Source: Bufo bufo | Taxonomy: Eukaryota; Chordata; Amphibia; Anura; Bufonidae | DNA length: 64,000 bases | Reading direction: 5' to 3' | Assembly: GCF_905171765.1 (NCBI RefSeq) | Contig: NC_053390.1 | Coordinates: 510,553,565 to 510,617,564, forward strand | Part shown: piece after piece, positions 20,359 through 31,240 of the stretch | Numbering within the stretch: position 1 is the first letter of the stretch | Layout of the letters: every line of letters starts with the position of its first letter | Made by a program: the position numbers and the translations under genes | Notes under the pieces: generated by a model | What the model was told of the DNA's origin: nothing | The model's input: only the letters and a program-made list of their open reading frames with translations | Database searches by the model: none

Positions 20359-22692
20359 TTAACCCCTTAAGGACACAGCCTTATTTCACCTTAAGGACCA
20401 GGCCATTTTTTGCAAATCTGACCAGTGTCACTTTAAGTGGTGATAACTTTAAAACGCTTTGACTTATCCAGGCCATTCTGGGATTGTTTTTTCGTCACAT
20501 ATTGTACTTCATGACACTGGTAAAATGAAGTAAAAAAAAATTTTTTTTTTTGCATAAAAAAATACCTAATTTACCAAAAATTTGGAAAAATTAGCAAATA
20601 TCAAAGTTTCAGTTTCTCTACTTCTGTAATACATAGTAATACCCCCAAAAATTGTGATGACTTTACATTCCCCATATGTCTACTTCATGTTTGAATTATT
20701 TTGGGAATGATATTTTATTTTTTGGGGATGTTACAAGGCTTAGAAGTTTAGAAGCAAATCTTGAAATTTTTCAGAAATTTACAAAAACCCAATTTTTAGG
20801 GACCACTACAGCTCTGAAGTCACTTTGCGAGGCTTACATAATAGAAACCACCCAAAAATGACCCCATTCTATAAACTACACCCCTCAAGGTATTCAAAAC
20901 TGATTTGACAAACTTCGTTAACCCTTTAGGTGTTGCACAAGAGTTATTGGCAAATGGGGATAAAATTTGAGAATTTCATTTTTTTGCCTTATTTTCCATT
21001 TTAACCCATTTTTTACACTAACAAAGCAAGGGTTAACAGCCAAACAAGACTGTATCTTTATTGCTCTGACTCTGCCGTTTACAGAAACACCTAATATGTG
21101 GCTGTAAACTACTGTACGGCCACACAGCGGGGCGTAGAGTGAAAGGTGCGCCGTTTGGTTTTTGGAAGGCAGATTTTGCTGGACTGTTTTTTTGACACCA
21201 TGTCCCATTTGAAGCCCCCTGATGCACCCCTAGAGTAGAAACTCCATAAAAGTGACCCCATCTAAGAAACTACACCCCTCAAGGTATTCAAAACTGATTT
21301 TACAAACGTTGTTAACCCTTTAGGTGTTGCACAAGATTTAATGGAAAATAGAGATACAATTTCAAAATTTCACTTTTTTGGCAGATTTTCCATTTTAATA
21401 TTTTTTTTCCAGTTACAAAGCAAGGGTTAACAGCCAAACAAAACTCATTATTTATGGCCCTGATTCTGTAGTTTACAGAAACACCCCATATGTGGTCGTA
21501 AACCGCTGTACGGGCACACGGCAGGGCGCAGAAGGAAAGGAATGCCATACGGTTTTTGGAAGGCAGATTTTGCTGGACTGGTTTTTTGACACCATGTCCC
21601 ATTTGAAGCCCCCCTGATGCACCCCTAGAGTAGAAACTCCAGAAAAGTGACCCCATTTTAGAAACTACGGGATAGGGTGGCAGTTTTGTTGGTACTAGTT
21701 TAGGGTACATATGATTTTTGGTTGCTCTATATTACACTTTTTGTGCGGCAAGATAACAAGAAATAGCAGGTTGTCACGGACGCGGCGATACCCAATATGT
21801 ATTAAATTTTTTTAATTTATGTAAGTTTTACCCAATGATTTCATTTTTAAAACAAAAAAAAGTTTTAGTGTCTCCATAGTCTGAGAGCCATAGTTTTTTC
21901 AGTTTTTGGGCGATTATCTTAAGTAGGGTCTCATTTTTTGCGGGATGAGATGGCGGTTTGATTGACACTATTTTGGGGTGAATATGACTTTTTGATCGCT
22001 TGCTATTACACTTTTTGTGACGTAAGATGACAAAAAATTGCTTTTTTTACACCGTTTTTTTAAAAAAAATTTTACAGTGGTCATCTGAGGGGTTAGGTCA
22101 TGTGATATTTTTATAGAGTCGGTCGATACGGACGCGGCGATACCTAATATGTATACTTTTTTTTATTTATGTAAGTTTTACACAATGATTTCATTTTTGA
22201 AACCAAAAAAATGATGTTTTAGTGTTTCCATAGTCTAAGAGCCATAGTTTTTTTCGTTTTTGGGCGATTATCTTAAGTAGGGTCTCATTTTTTGCGGGAT
22301 GAGATGACGGTTTGATTGGTACAATTTTGGCGTACATGCCACTTTTTTGATCACTTTTATTACCTTTTTTGGGAAATAAGGTGGGCAAAATTTCAATTTC
22401 ATCATAGTTTTTTATTTTTTATTTTTATGGCGTTCACCGTTCAGGTAAAGTAACATGACCGTTTTATAGATCAGGTCGTTACGGACGTGGCGATACCAAA
22501 CATGTGTAGGGAATTTTATTTTTTTAATTTTTAATCAGTGATAAATGTGTTTTTTGATTTTTACTTTTTTTTCACTTTTTTTAACTTTTTTTTTTTACCC
22601 AGACCCACTTGGTTCTTGAAGATCCAGTGGGTCTGATGTCTGCATAATACAGTACAGTACAAAATAGGGTACTGCACTGTATTTTACTTACA

Positions 22693-23049
22693 CTGAACAG
22701 ATCTATGCTTTTAGCACAGATCTGTTCAGCACCATGGACAGCAGGACGCCTGAGCAGGCGTCCTGTTGCCATGGGAACCTTCCCCGTCTGCTCAGAACTT
22801 CGCAGACGGGGAAGGGTGAGCACGGGGCTGCGGGGGGCTGTCTGGGGGCTCTCTCCCTCTCCATCGGGGGGCTGCAAAGGCACAGCAGCCCCCCGATCGG
22901 AGAGGGAGGGAGCTCCCTCTTACTGTTAACTTTTTCCATACAGCGGTCCGTACGGACCGCTGTATGGAAAGGGTTAAACGGCTGACATCGCATCACCGAT
23001 GTCAGCCGTTTATACCAGGGTGCCAGCAATGTGCTGGCACCCTGGTATA
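22693..23049. repeat. Ladder of seven hairpins, copy 1
   Basis: Seven unrelated inverted repeats follow one another within 357 bp: stems CTGAACAGATCT (22693-22729), CAGGACGCCT (22742-22765), CCTTCCCCGTCTG (22778-22815), a CTCTCC/GGGGGGCTG stem (about 22854-22917), a 38-bp perfect palindrome centred on GTAC (22933-22970), AAACGGCTGACATCG (22976-23011) and TATACCAGGGTGCCAGCA (23011-23049). Each arm pair matches perfectly or nearly so. Confidence 0.93.
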
Positions 23050-25819
23050 CCCACTCTACACCAACGATTATTCAATGGGAGGCGGGCGGGGGATCGCGGA
23101 TCGGTATCAGACCCCTGGATTCTACCAGACATCCCAGATCTGCTGTCCCAGTGTCCGGTTTTTCATCCAGCAGTAAGTGGTCACCATCTGACTGCTTTTT
23201 AATTTGAGTGGAACTTATTGATCAGGAACTCAATGCAACTTTGCTTAAAAGCAGAAAGCCTATGACTATTTCAATCTATGCTAGAACCTGGAAGAAGTTT
23301 ATAGATTTTGGTAATCTTAACCCAAAAAATTTACCTTTATCTGTCCCTATTTCCCAGTTCCTGGAAGTTTTACAGAATGGACTTTCATTAGGACTGGCAA
23401 AAAGTACTCTTAACCCCTTAAGGACACAGCCTTATTTCACCTTAAGGACCAGGCCATTTTTTGCAAATCTGACCAGTGTCACTTTAAGTGGTGATAACTT
23501 TAAAACGCTTTGACTTATCCAGGCCATTCTGAGATTGTTTTTTCGTCACATATTGTACTTCATGACACTGGTAAAATGAAGTAAAAAAAAATTTTTTTTT
23601 TTGCATAAAAAAATACCTAATTTACCAAAAATTTGGAAAAATTAGCAAATATCAAAGTTTCAGTTTCTCTACTTCTGTAATACATAGTAATACCCCCAAA
23701 AATTGTGATGACTTTACATTCCCCATATGTCTACTTCATGTTTGAATTATTTTGGGAATGATATTTTATTTTTTGGGGATGTGACAAGGCTTAGAAGTTT
23801 AGAAGCAAATCTTGAAATTTTTCAGAAATTTACAAAAACCCAATTTTTAGGGACCACTACAGCTCTGAAGTCACTTTGCGAGGCTTACATAATAGAAACC
23901 ACCCAAAAATGACCCCATTCTATAAACTACACCCCTCAAGGTATTCAAAACTGATTTGACAAACTTCGTTAACCCTTTAGGTGTTGCACAAGAGTTATTG
24001 GCAAATGGGGATAAAATTTAAGAATTTCATTTTTTTGCCTTATTTTCCATTTTAACCCATTTTTTACACTAACAAAGCAAGGGTTAACAGCCAAACAAGA
24101 CTGTATCTTTATTGCTCTGACTCTGCCGTTTACAGAAACACCTAATATGTGGCTGTAAACTACTGTACGGCCACACAGCGGGGCGTAGAGTGAAAGGTGC
24201 GCCGTTTGGTTTTTGGAAGGCAGATTTTGCTGGACTGTTTTTTTGACACCATGTCCCATTTGAAGCCCCCTGATGCACCCCTACAGTAGAAACTCCATAA
24301 AAGTGACCCCATCTAAGAAACTACACCCCTCAAGGTATTCAAAACTGATTTTACAAACGTTGTTAACCCTTTAGGTGTTGCACAAGATTTAATGGAAAAT
24401 AGAGATACAATTTCAAAATTTCACTTTTTTGGCAGATTTTCCATTTTAATATTTTTTTTCCAGTTACAAAGCAAGGGTTAACAGCCAAACAAAACTCATT
24501 ATTTATGGCCCTGATTCTGTAGTTTACAGAAACACCCCATATGTGGTCGTAAACCGCTGTACGGGCACACGGCAGGTCGCAGAAGGAAAGGAATGCCATA
24601 CGGTTTTTGGAAGGCAGATTTTGCTGGACTGGTTTTTTGACACCATGTCCCATTTGAAGCCCCCCTGATGCACCCCTAGAGTAGAAACTCCAGAAAAGTG
24701 ACCCCATTTTAGAAACTACGGGATAGGGTGGCAGTTTTGTTGGTACTAGTTTAGGGTACATATGATTTTTGGTTGCTCTATATTACACTTTTTGTGCGGC
24801 AAGATAACAAGAAATAGCTTTTTTGGCAGGTTTTTTTTTTTTGTTATTTACAACATTCATCTGACAGGTTAGATCATGTGGTAATTTTATAGAGCAGGTT
24901 GTCACGGACGCGGCGATACCCAATATGTATTCAATTTTTTTAATTTATGTAAGTTTTACCCAATGATTTCATTTTTAAAACAAAAAAAAGTTTTAGTGTC
25001 TCCATAGTCTGAGAGCCATAGTTTTTTCAGTTTTTGGGCGATTATCTTAAGTAGGGTCTCATTTTTTGCGGGATGAGATGGCGGTTTGATTGACACTATT
25101 TTGGGGTGAATATGACTTTTTGATCGCTTGCTATTACACTTTTTGTGACGTAAGATGACAAAAAATTGCTTTTTTTACACCGTTTTTTTTTAAATTTTTT
25201 TACAGTGGTCATCTGAGGGGTTAGGTCATGTGATATTTTTATAGAGTCGGTCGATACGGACGCGGCGATACCTAATATGTATACTTTTTTTTATTTATGT
25301 AAGTTTTACACAATGATTTCATTTTTGAAACCAAAAAAATGATGTTTTAGTGTTTCCATAGTCTAAGAGCCATAGTTTTTTTCGTTTTTGGGCGATTATC
25401 TTAAGTAGGGTCTCATTTTTTGCGGGATGAGATGACGGTTTGATTGGTACAATTTTGGCGTACATGCCACTTTTTTGATCACTTTTATTACCTTTTTTGG
25501 GAAATAAGGTGGGCAAAATTTCAATTTCATCATAGTTTTTTATTTTTTATTTTTATGGCGTTCACCGTTCAGGTAAAGTAACATGACCGTTTTATAGATC
25601 AGGTCGTTACGGACGTGGCGATACCAAACATGTGTAGGGAATTTTATTTTTTTAATTTTTAATCAGTGATAAATGTGTTTTTTGATTTTTACTTTTTTTT
25701 CACTTTTTTTAACTTTTTTTTTTACCCAGACCCACTTGGTTCTTGAAGATCCAGTGGGTCTGATGTCTGCATAATACAGTACAGTACAAAATAGGGTACT
25801 GCACTGTATTTTACTTACA

Positions 25820-26172
25820 CTGAACAGATCTATGCTTTTAGCACAGATCTGTTCAGCACCATGGACAGCAGGACGCCTGAGCAGGCGTCCTGTTGCCATG
25901 GGAACCTTCCCCGTCTGCTCAGAACTTCGCAGACGGGGAAGGGTGAGCACGGGGCTGCGGGGGGCTGTCTGGGGGCTCTCTCCCTCTCCATCGGGGGGCT
26001 GCAAAGGCACAGCAGCCCCCCGATCGGAGAGGGAGCTCCCTCTTACTGTTAACTTTTTCCATACAGCGGTCCGTACGGACCGCTGTATGGAAAGGGTTAA
26101 ACGGCTGACATCGCATCACCGATGTCAGCCGTTTATACCAGGGTGCCAGCAATGTGCTGGCACCCTGGTATA
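25820..26172. repeat. Ladder of seven hairpins, copy 2
   Basis: This is the same seven-hairpin series as at 22693-23049, carried in the second tandem unit. It has a short GA-rich length difference beside the fourth stem. All stems remain paired. Confidence 0.92.
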
Positions 26173-26526
26173 CCCACTCTACACCAACGATTATTCAATG
26201 GGAGGCGGGCGGGGGATCGCGGATCGGTATCAGACCCCTGGATTCTACCAGACATCCCAGATCTGCTGTCCCAGTGTCCGGTTTTTCATCCAGCAGTAAG
26301 TGGTCACCATCTGACTGCTTTTTAATTTGAGTGGAACTTATTGATCAGGAACTCAATGCAACTTTGCTTAAAAGCAGAAAGCCTATGACTATTTCAATCC
26401 CGCCTGCCGCACCGCCCGCCTCCCGCACCGCCCTCACCGCCCGCAACACCCCCCCTGCACCTCCCACCGGGCTAAAATCATTCAGAGGTGCAGGGGGGGT
26501 GATAAATATATATTTTTGCCACACTA

Positions 26527-26767
26527 AAGTTTCTGATCGCCGCGGTCAGGGACCGCGGGGATCAGAAACTGCAGAAGTCGCAACAAACCGCAGGTCTGAA
26601 TTGACCTGCGGTTTGCTGCGATCGCGGACATGGGGGGGTCACGGGACCCCCCCCGCGCATTTAGCCGAGGTGCCTGCTCAATGATTTGAGCAGGCACCTT
26701 GTTCCGATCACAGCCGGCCGAGCGGCAGTGATCGGAACAACACATGACGTACCGGTACGTCATGTGT
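26527..26767. repeat. Six further hairpins before the right end of the TTAA element
   Basis: Stems include AGTTTCTGATC (26527-26569), CAAACCGCAGGTC (about 26580-26620), GGGGGGGTC (about 26631-26655), AGGTGCCTGCTCAA (26668-26699), TTGTTCCGATCA (26699-26740) and the 28-bp perfect palindrome ACACATGACGTACC plus complement (26740-26767). The phrase CGTCATGTGTCCTTAAGG then occurs twice in direct orientation up to the terminus. Confidence 0.9.
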
Positions 26768-27044
26768 CCTTAAGGACTCGGGAAACATGCCGTACCGATA
26801 CGTCATGTGTCCTTAAGGGGTTAAAGTACAGATCTCTGCCCTGTCGGTACTATTTGAACAAAACTTTGCCTCAAATCCATGGATCATTAGATTTTTTAAA
26901 GCAGTTGATAGGATGACGCCAGTCTCGTCCCACAGGACAGCACCCTTCCTAATTCCCTCCCTTGGTGATGGGTTGTGTGTTTTTACATGGAGTAGCAAAA
27001 AAAAAAAAAAAATATTGGTTATATTGTCTATATGCTGGTTCAGA

Positions 27045-27205
27045 ATGATTAATTGTGGAGTCCCTCTCTTGCTCTGAAATCCACTGAAGGGGTAGAGAGG
27101 CTCCACTTTTTTATTCTGTAGGTTTCCTGTCCCTGGGGGTGGATCCCTCTCTCTGTGGTGCTGTCGTGGGGTCCGGAAAATCCAATTACCGGTAAGTGTA
27201 ATCAT
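27045..27205. repeat. Right inverted terminal repeat of the DIRS element
   Basis: It is the reverse complement of 12586-12760 over CCACTGAAGGGGTAGAG, TTCTGTAGGTTTCCTGTCC and TCTCTCTGTGGTGCTGTCG. Its outer part, CCAATTACCGGTAAGTGTAA, resembles the outer edge of other DIRS elements. Confidence 0.85.
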
Positions 27206-28190
27206 AATTTTTTCAGCCATCTCCCATCTCTGCAGAGATTGACAAACAGACATTAGTTTCCCACATTTTCATCATCTTAACATCTTCTGAACACCCTTTC
27301 CTGCCACCCCCAATACTATACTAAAATCCACACACCTCGTAGAGTAGTAAACTTTAATAAAGATGAGTGGCCACTAGAGGTGTTCCTTGGCAGTAATGTA
27401 AATACTGCATTTTCTCTGAAAAGGCAGTGTTTACATTAAAAAGCTTGCAGAGACATGCTATAGACACCAGAACTACTACGTTTAGCTGTTGTTGTTCTGG
27501 TGACTATAGTGTCCCCTAATATAGAGGGGGAAAAAAGAATCAGCACAAAAGTATTGAATAAAATGGCTGTATCATTATTCTAAAAATTAAAAAAGCACAA
27601 CTTCTGACACAAATATATAGTATTTTGCAGATTACTTTTTTTTTTACAATGTGCAGATAGTACCAGTGGTGCACCTCCAGTTACCCCAGTGTGTTTATCG
27701 GGAGTGATATATTAGGCATGTGCAACATTACAGTTTGGGGAATAGGGAAGGGAGATAGTACTGTATAGTCTGGTAAGATTATAAGCTGCTGTGTCGCACC
27801 GCGGGCTAGCCTGTATTTCACACACATGATTGTTCCTGTTCTTCAGGATAATAACAGGTATGGCAAGGCAGAGTTAGCTCTGCTCGCTGTAGGTAAATTG
27901 CGCAAGTGTTTTCTGGCTACCATCGGAGGGCGTCGTGCTGTGCGACACAGGAGTCCCAGCCTCCGGGCTCAGTGTATATTATCTGATTTTATGTTTTCTG
28001 CATTTGGAAGTGTGTTTGATAACCCGTTAAAGTAAAAAGTCTGTTTTACAAGAGCTGGTGTCAGAGTTGTTTTCCCTATTCGTGACTTTGCTGTATCCTG
28101 GGGAGCCCACCCCGGTACACGGTCTTACAGTAGGATTATGTTTGGTAAACCTAGCACCAAGGGAGCAGGCAGACGCTCCAGCACAAAACA
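27206..28190. other. Unclassified sequence between DIRS and gypsy-1 gag
   Basis: The phrase CCTGCCACCCCCAATACTAT at about 27300 matches the edge of the G-rich repeat family found at 43500. A possible hairpin around CCAGAACTACTACG lies near 27467. The stretch 27820-28130 has an LTR-like end (GGGGAGCCCACCCCGGTACAC), but no partner was found. No coding sequence is credible. Confidence 0.4.
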
Positions 28191-28229
28191 CGAAATGGAT
28201 TCATGATGAAAATCACCCTCTTTAAAACG

Positions 28230-29386
28230 GATTTCCTGCAACATTTGTGACATACATTTTTATGACAGTGGAGCGGAATCAATTGCAAACACCAAAATAT
28301 TTTTGTCTAATGCACTTGTTGTCAACCCATGCATACAGATGAACTGACCATTAACTAGATTAACCCCTGCCCCACTGTCAATAAACACTTCAATTCCCAC
28401 AGTTTTGAAATCTAGCGCCACCTCGGCGGACAGGAGAACTACCAGCAAATGACAAAAGTAAATTCTCAGATTCCCCACCCCCACCACCAAGAGTGAGATG
28501 AGGATTAAACATTTTATTTTATTTTTTTTCACCTTGACGCTGAACATAAGGACATACATTAACAAAATGTCCCCTTTTTCCCCAGAAAAAAATAAGTCTC
28601 TTAAGCCTAAAATTCTTATCACCAGGTCCAGGAGTAGCTCCTCTCAGCTGCATTGGTTCATCACCAGACATGAACTCAAGTGTCTCTCTACTCAAAGTGT
28701 CGGAGGAGGCCACCACCTTATATGATAGTATGCCCTGAGAGTGAGGAACCTTAGATTTCTCCCTCAGGAGCCTATCAAAACGTACAGCAAGGGACATGGC
28801 CGCCTCCAATGACCCAGGATATTCGTGAAGTGCCAAAGTGTCCTTTAGGCTCTCAGATAACTCTTGACAGAATTGACTATGGAGAGCTGTATCATTCCAC
28901 TCTGTATCCGTAGCCCATCTCCTAAATTCAGAGCAATAGGTCTCCGCAGAACGCTCTCCCTGCCGTAAGCCACACAACTTAGTCTCGGCCAGGGAGATCC
29001 GATCTGGGTCATCGTAGATAAGACCTAGAGCTCTGAAAAATTTATCTACCGACCGGAGGGACTGTGATCCAGTCGGCAACGAAAAAGCCCAAGATTGAGC
29101 ATCACCTTTAATTAACAAAATGATTATACACACTCTTTGACTCTTGTCCCCAGAAGAGTTAGGACGTAGTCTAAAATATAATTTGCACGACTCCCTGAAC
29201 CAAATAAAGTTGTCACTTCCCCCGGAAAATCTGTCTGGGAGAGCAACCTTAGGTTCAGGGCAGGCCTGGTTACTGCTGCCGAAACCAGCCACCTGTCGTC
29301 TGAATCTGTGAGACAGTCGTGTGGAGGTCAGCTACCTTCAAAGACAGCCCCTGTAGTTGTCCGACCAGTGCAGAGATTGTATCCAT
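28230..29386 (-). pseudogene. Gypsy-1 gag and protease start
   Basis: The ATG at 29386 opens MDTISALVGQLQGL, similar to the start of gypsy-2 gag. After a frameshift near 29290 comes the main gag body (FSGGSDNFIWFRESCKLYF, about 29230; YCSEFRRWA, about 28930). The zinc knuckle at about 28580 is damaged: the first cysteine position reads Phe in FFWGKRGHFVNVC. Another frame shift leads to the protease motif FIDSGAGVNLV (about 28385), and homology to gypsy-2 fades near 28200-28250, just before the RT region should begin. Confidence 0.85.
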
Positions 29387-29432
29387 CGCTGCACTGACAC
29401 AAACAAAATAGCAGTTTTTGGGCGATTGATAA

Positions 29433-30460
29433 TGTCACAGTGTAGGGGGAGGGGAGTGTCATGGTCTTACCTTCTTGCTGTTCTCCTTCGTTTGACATGT
29501 GCTGGCGGCCATCTTGGTTTCTGGGTTTCTTGTAGCCTTCCACCCTGCGGCTCCTCCTTCCCACTGGGAGGAGCTGGATGCCTAGCTCATATATATAGGA
29601 GGTCTGTGGCTTCAGTTCCTTGCTTGGTCCTCTTGTGTTCACATGCTTCTAAGACTGCTGCTGCTTCTGGTTCCTGATCCTGGCTTCGTCTGACTACCCT
29701 GCTGGTTCCTGATCCTGGCTTCGTCTGACTACCCTTCTGGTTCCTGACCTCTGGCTTCGCAAAGACTCTGCTCGGTTTCACCATCCGTTTGGACTTTTGC
29801 TTTACAGCTTTATTTTCAATAAAGCCTTCTTATTTTCACTTATCTCTTGTTGTACGTCTGGTTCATGGTTCCGTGACAGGGAGAAACACCAGAATGACAA
29901 CAGAAGGAAAATGACCAGAAACTTGGCCTCAAGGCTAGGGAAAGGGAAAGGGAAATAGTGACCACCTACTGAAACCCTAAACCTAGCCCTGACTCCTGTC
30001 TGTATGAATAGACCCTGAAGGTGGGAATATTCATACAACATAAACCTAGGACCTAGAAACCCTGAAAATCCCTAAAAGTGACAGGGTGTGAGACTACTGG
30101 TTCCTTACCAGAGGAACGAACCAGCGTCTCTCTGAGGCCTAGTAAACAAAGAGCAAATGGGAACAACAACATACCAAGAGAAGTATACTTATCTTCAATA
30201 GAAAATGGATGAGTAGGAACTCAGGTGAGGACCACACACCAGCTCTTCCAACTCCAGGCAGAGAATATCAACCGCATGGTATGAAGTATGAGTCCAGACT
30301 AAATAGAGGAGCAGTAATGACAACAAGCCACACATGAGACAAGAGGTGTGGTCATTACCAACAACACTGCAACAAGTGAAAACAGATAGGCTGTCAGATA
30401 ATCTAACGTGCAGCCAGTCTTTCAGATCTTCTCACCTCTGTCACTGGAGGGACCGTGACA
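29433..30460 (-). repeat. Right (5') LTR of gypsy-1, interrupted by a solo LTR
   Basis: It starts TGTCACAGTG at 29433 and ends CCGTGACA at 30460. After removing the 422-bp solo LTR and its TSD it is about 600 bp. It matches the left LTR at both ends but retains about 230 bp (about 30153-30385) that the left LTR lost. Sequence differences between the two are frequent, consistent with an old insertion. Confidence 0.9.
29457..29878 (+). mobile_element. Solo LTR, 422 bp, nested in the gypsy-1 LTR
   Basis: It begins TGTCATGG, ends CCGTGACA, and is flanked on both sides by GGGAG (29452-29456 and 29879-29883). A TATA box lies in CTCATATATATAGG (about 29587), and AATAAA follows at about 29818, so it reads on the plus strand. 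No internal sequence remains, which fits LTR-LTR recombination after insertion. A direct repeat around TCCTGATCCTGGCTTCGTC occurs near 29670-29730. Confidence 0.88.
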
Positions 30461-30835
30461 AAGGGAGGCCCCTTCCCCCCCCCTTCCTTCCGCTACGAAC
30501 AGCAGAAGCCGCAGCATCAGCATCAGCAGCAGCAGCCATTTCAGTCCCCTTAACATGATAGAGCAAGCTGACAGCTGACAGCTCCCTCCTCAATGCCCAG
30601 GTTCAGGCCTACCTAAACTATGGCCAGTCCCTTTCACATACCCTGTTCCCTGACCCCATGGATTTCTGGGCAGGCAGACTGGAACACTGGCACAGCACGC
30701 TCTCTATCTTCTTTCTTGCCCAGCCTCCAGTGTCATCTCGGAGAGGGTTTTCAGTGCCACGGGGAACATGGTGATACCAGTGTCCAAAACATCACTTTTG
30801 TCTAAATAAACCAAGCCTGGATTCAGGAGGATTTT
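30461..30835 (+). pseudogene. hAT transposase (hAT-2), C-terminal part
   Basis: The frame broken at 7636 continues directly here. It passes an Ala/Ser-rich linker and then the hAT dimerisation domain: FPDPMDFWAGRLEHWHSTL (about 30645-30705) and, after a frameshift near 30725, SERVFSATGNMV (about 30740-30775). A stop follows near 30803. The SERVFS box and the preceding tryptophan-rich helix are diagnostic of hAT C-termini. Confidence 0.85.
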
Positions 30836-30849
30836 TACACTCTAGCTGA

Positions 30850-31240
30850 TTCCAATGAATAAACCTTGCCTTGCTGGCTGTGACCCATCTTGCCACTGTT
30901 GCTGTCTGCCTACCATCACGTTCTGTACGGATGCTGCTGATGCCTACATAATGCCACTTATGCCACTTTCCAACCAACACATTTTGTACGGCTGCTGCTG
31001 CGCCCTGCATCATGTCACTAATTCCACTTGCCAACCGTCACCTTCTGTATGACTGCGTCTGCATCATGCCACTTTTGCCACTTTCCAACCATCATGTCCT
31101 GTTTAGCTGCTGCCGCCACCTTCATCATGCCACTGCTGCGACCTGCCGACCATCATCTTCTGTAAGGCTGCTGCTGCCTCCATCATGCTGCTTCCTTTCT
31201 GCCAACGTGTACCATATGGCTGCTGCCTCAGTTGCTGCTG
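30850..31240. repeat. Degenerate tandem repeat, about 60-65 bp, in hAT-2 3' region
   Basis: Units with CCAACCATCA, TTCTGTACGGCTGCTGCTG and CATCATGCCACT recur about six times with many substitutions. The array begins just after the transposase stop. Its CTG-rich phrases give long but meaningless open frames rich in Leu, His and Cys. Confidence 0.75.

Larger units (their letters stand above)
20050..26399. repeat. 3.05-kb tandem amplification (units 3051, 3123 and 176 bp)
   Basis: Unit 1 (20050-23100), unit 2 (23101-26223) and partial unit 3 (26224-26399) all begin TCGGTATCAGACCCCTGG. Each full unit joins about 310 bp of DIRS recombinase sequence to most of the TTAA element. The units differ at only scattered positions, for example GGAATTTTTA versus GGAAGTTTTA. 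Unit 1 has lost about 72 bp near 21765 relative to unit 2, between short AGCAGG repeats. Unit 3 stops after ATTTCAATC and passes directly into the element's right part. Confidence 0.93.
20363..26820. mobile_element. TTAA-flanked non-coding DNA element (piggyBac- or Kolobok-like), internally amplified
   Basis: The left end starts CCCCTTAAGGAC at 20363 and the right end closes GTCCTTAAGGGG at 26820. The target TTAA is duplicated at 20359-20362 and 26821-26824, as in piggyBac and Kolobok superfamilies. No transposase frame is present. The interior has repeated blocks of about 330-350 bp sharing phrases such as AAGCAAGGGTTAACAGCC and ACGGACGCGGCGATACC, followed by a run of short perfect hairpins. 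The basic element is about 3.2 kb; the present length results from a tandem amplification that also includes DIRS sequence. Superfamily assignment rests on the TTAA and termini alone. Confidence 0.8.
12586..27205 (+). mobile_element. DIRS-type tyrosine-recombinase retrotransposon with nested insertions
   Basis: Inverted terminal repeats at about 12586-12760 and 27045-27205 enclose, in order on the plus strand, a DIRS gag, an RT/RNase H region and the start of a tyrosine recombinase. Without insertions it would be about 4.3 kb. The catalytic part of the recombinase has been lost. Two Tc1 elements and an LTR-like block interrupt gag (about 13950-17750), and a TTAA element interrupts the recombinase (20363-26820). 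It lies inside gypsy-1. Stops and frameshifts occur in all genes. Confidence 0.9.
7637..30460 (-). mobile_element. Ty3/gypsy chromovirus-type retrotransposon (gypsy-1) carrying nested insertions
   Basis: The left LTR starts TGTCACAG at 7637 and the right LTR ends CCGTGACA at 30460. The 5-bp direct repeat AAGGG flanks both ends (7632-7636 and 30461-30465), so this is one insertion. Gag lies near the right end, and RNase H, integrase and chromodomain near the left end, so the element is on the minus strand. The region encoding most of RT, about 1.1 kb in gypsy-2, is missing and replaced by about 18 kb of nested repeats (about 9967-28190). All coding parts are decayed. It split hAT-2, so it is younger than that element. 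Confidence 0.9.

Noticed and set aside
22581..23202. Several open frames on both strands, repeated at 25660-26325
   Set aside because: They arise from the hairpin ladder, whose inverted repeats keep both strands open; no protein signature.
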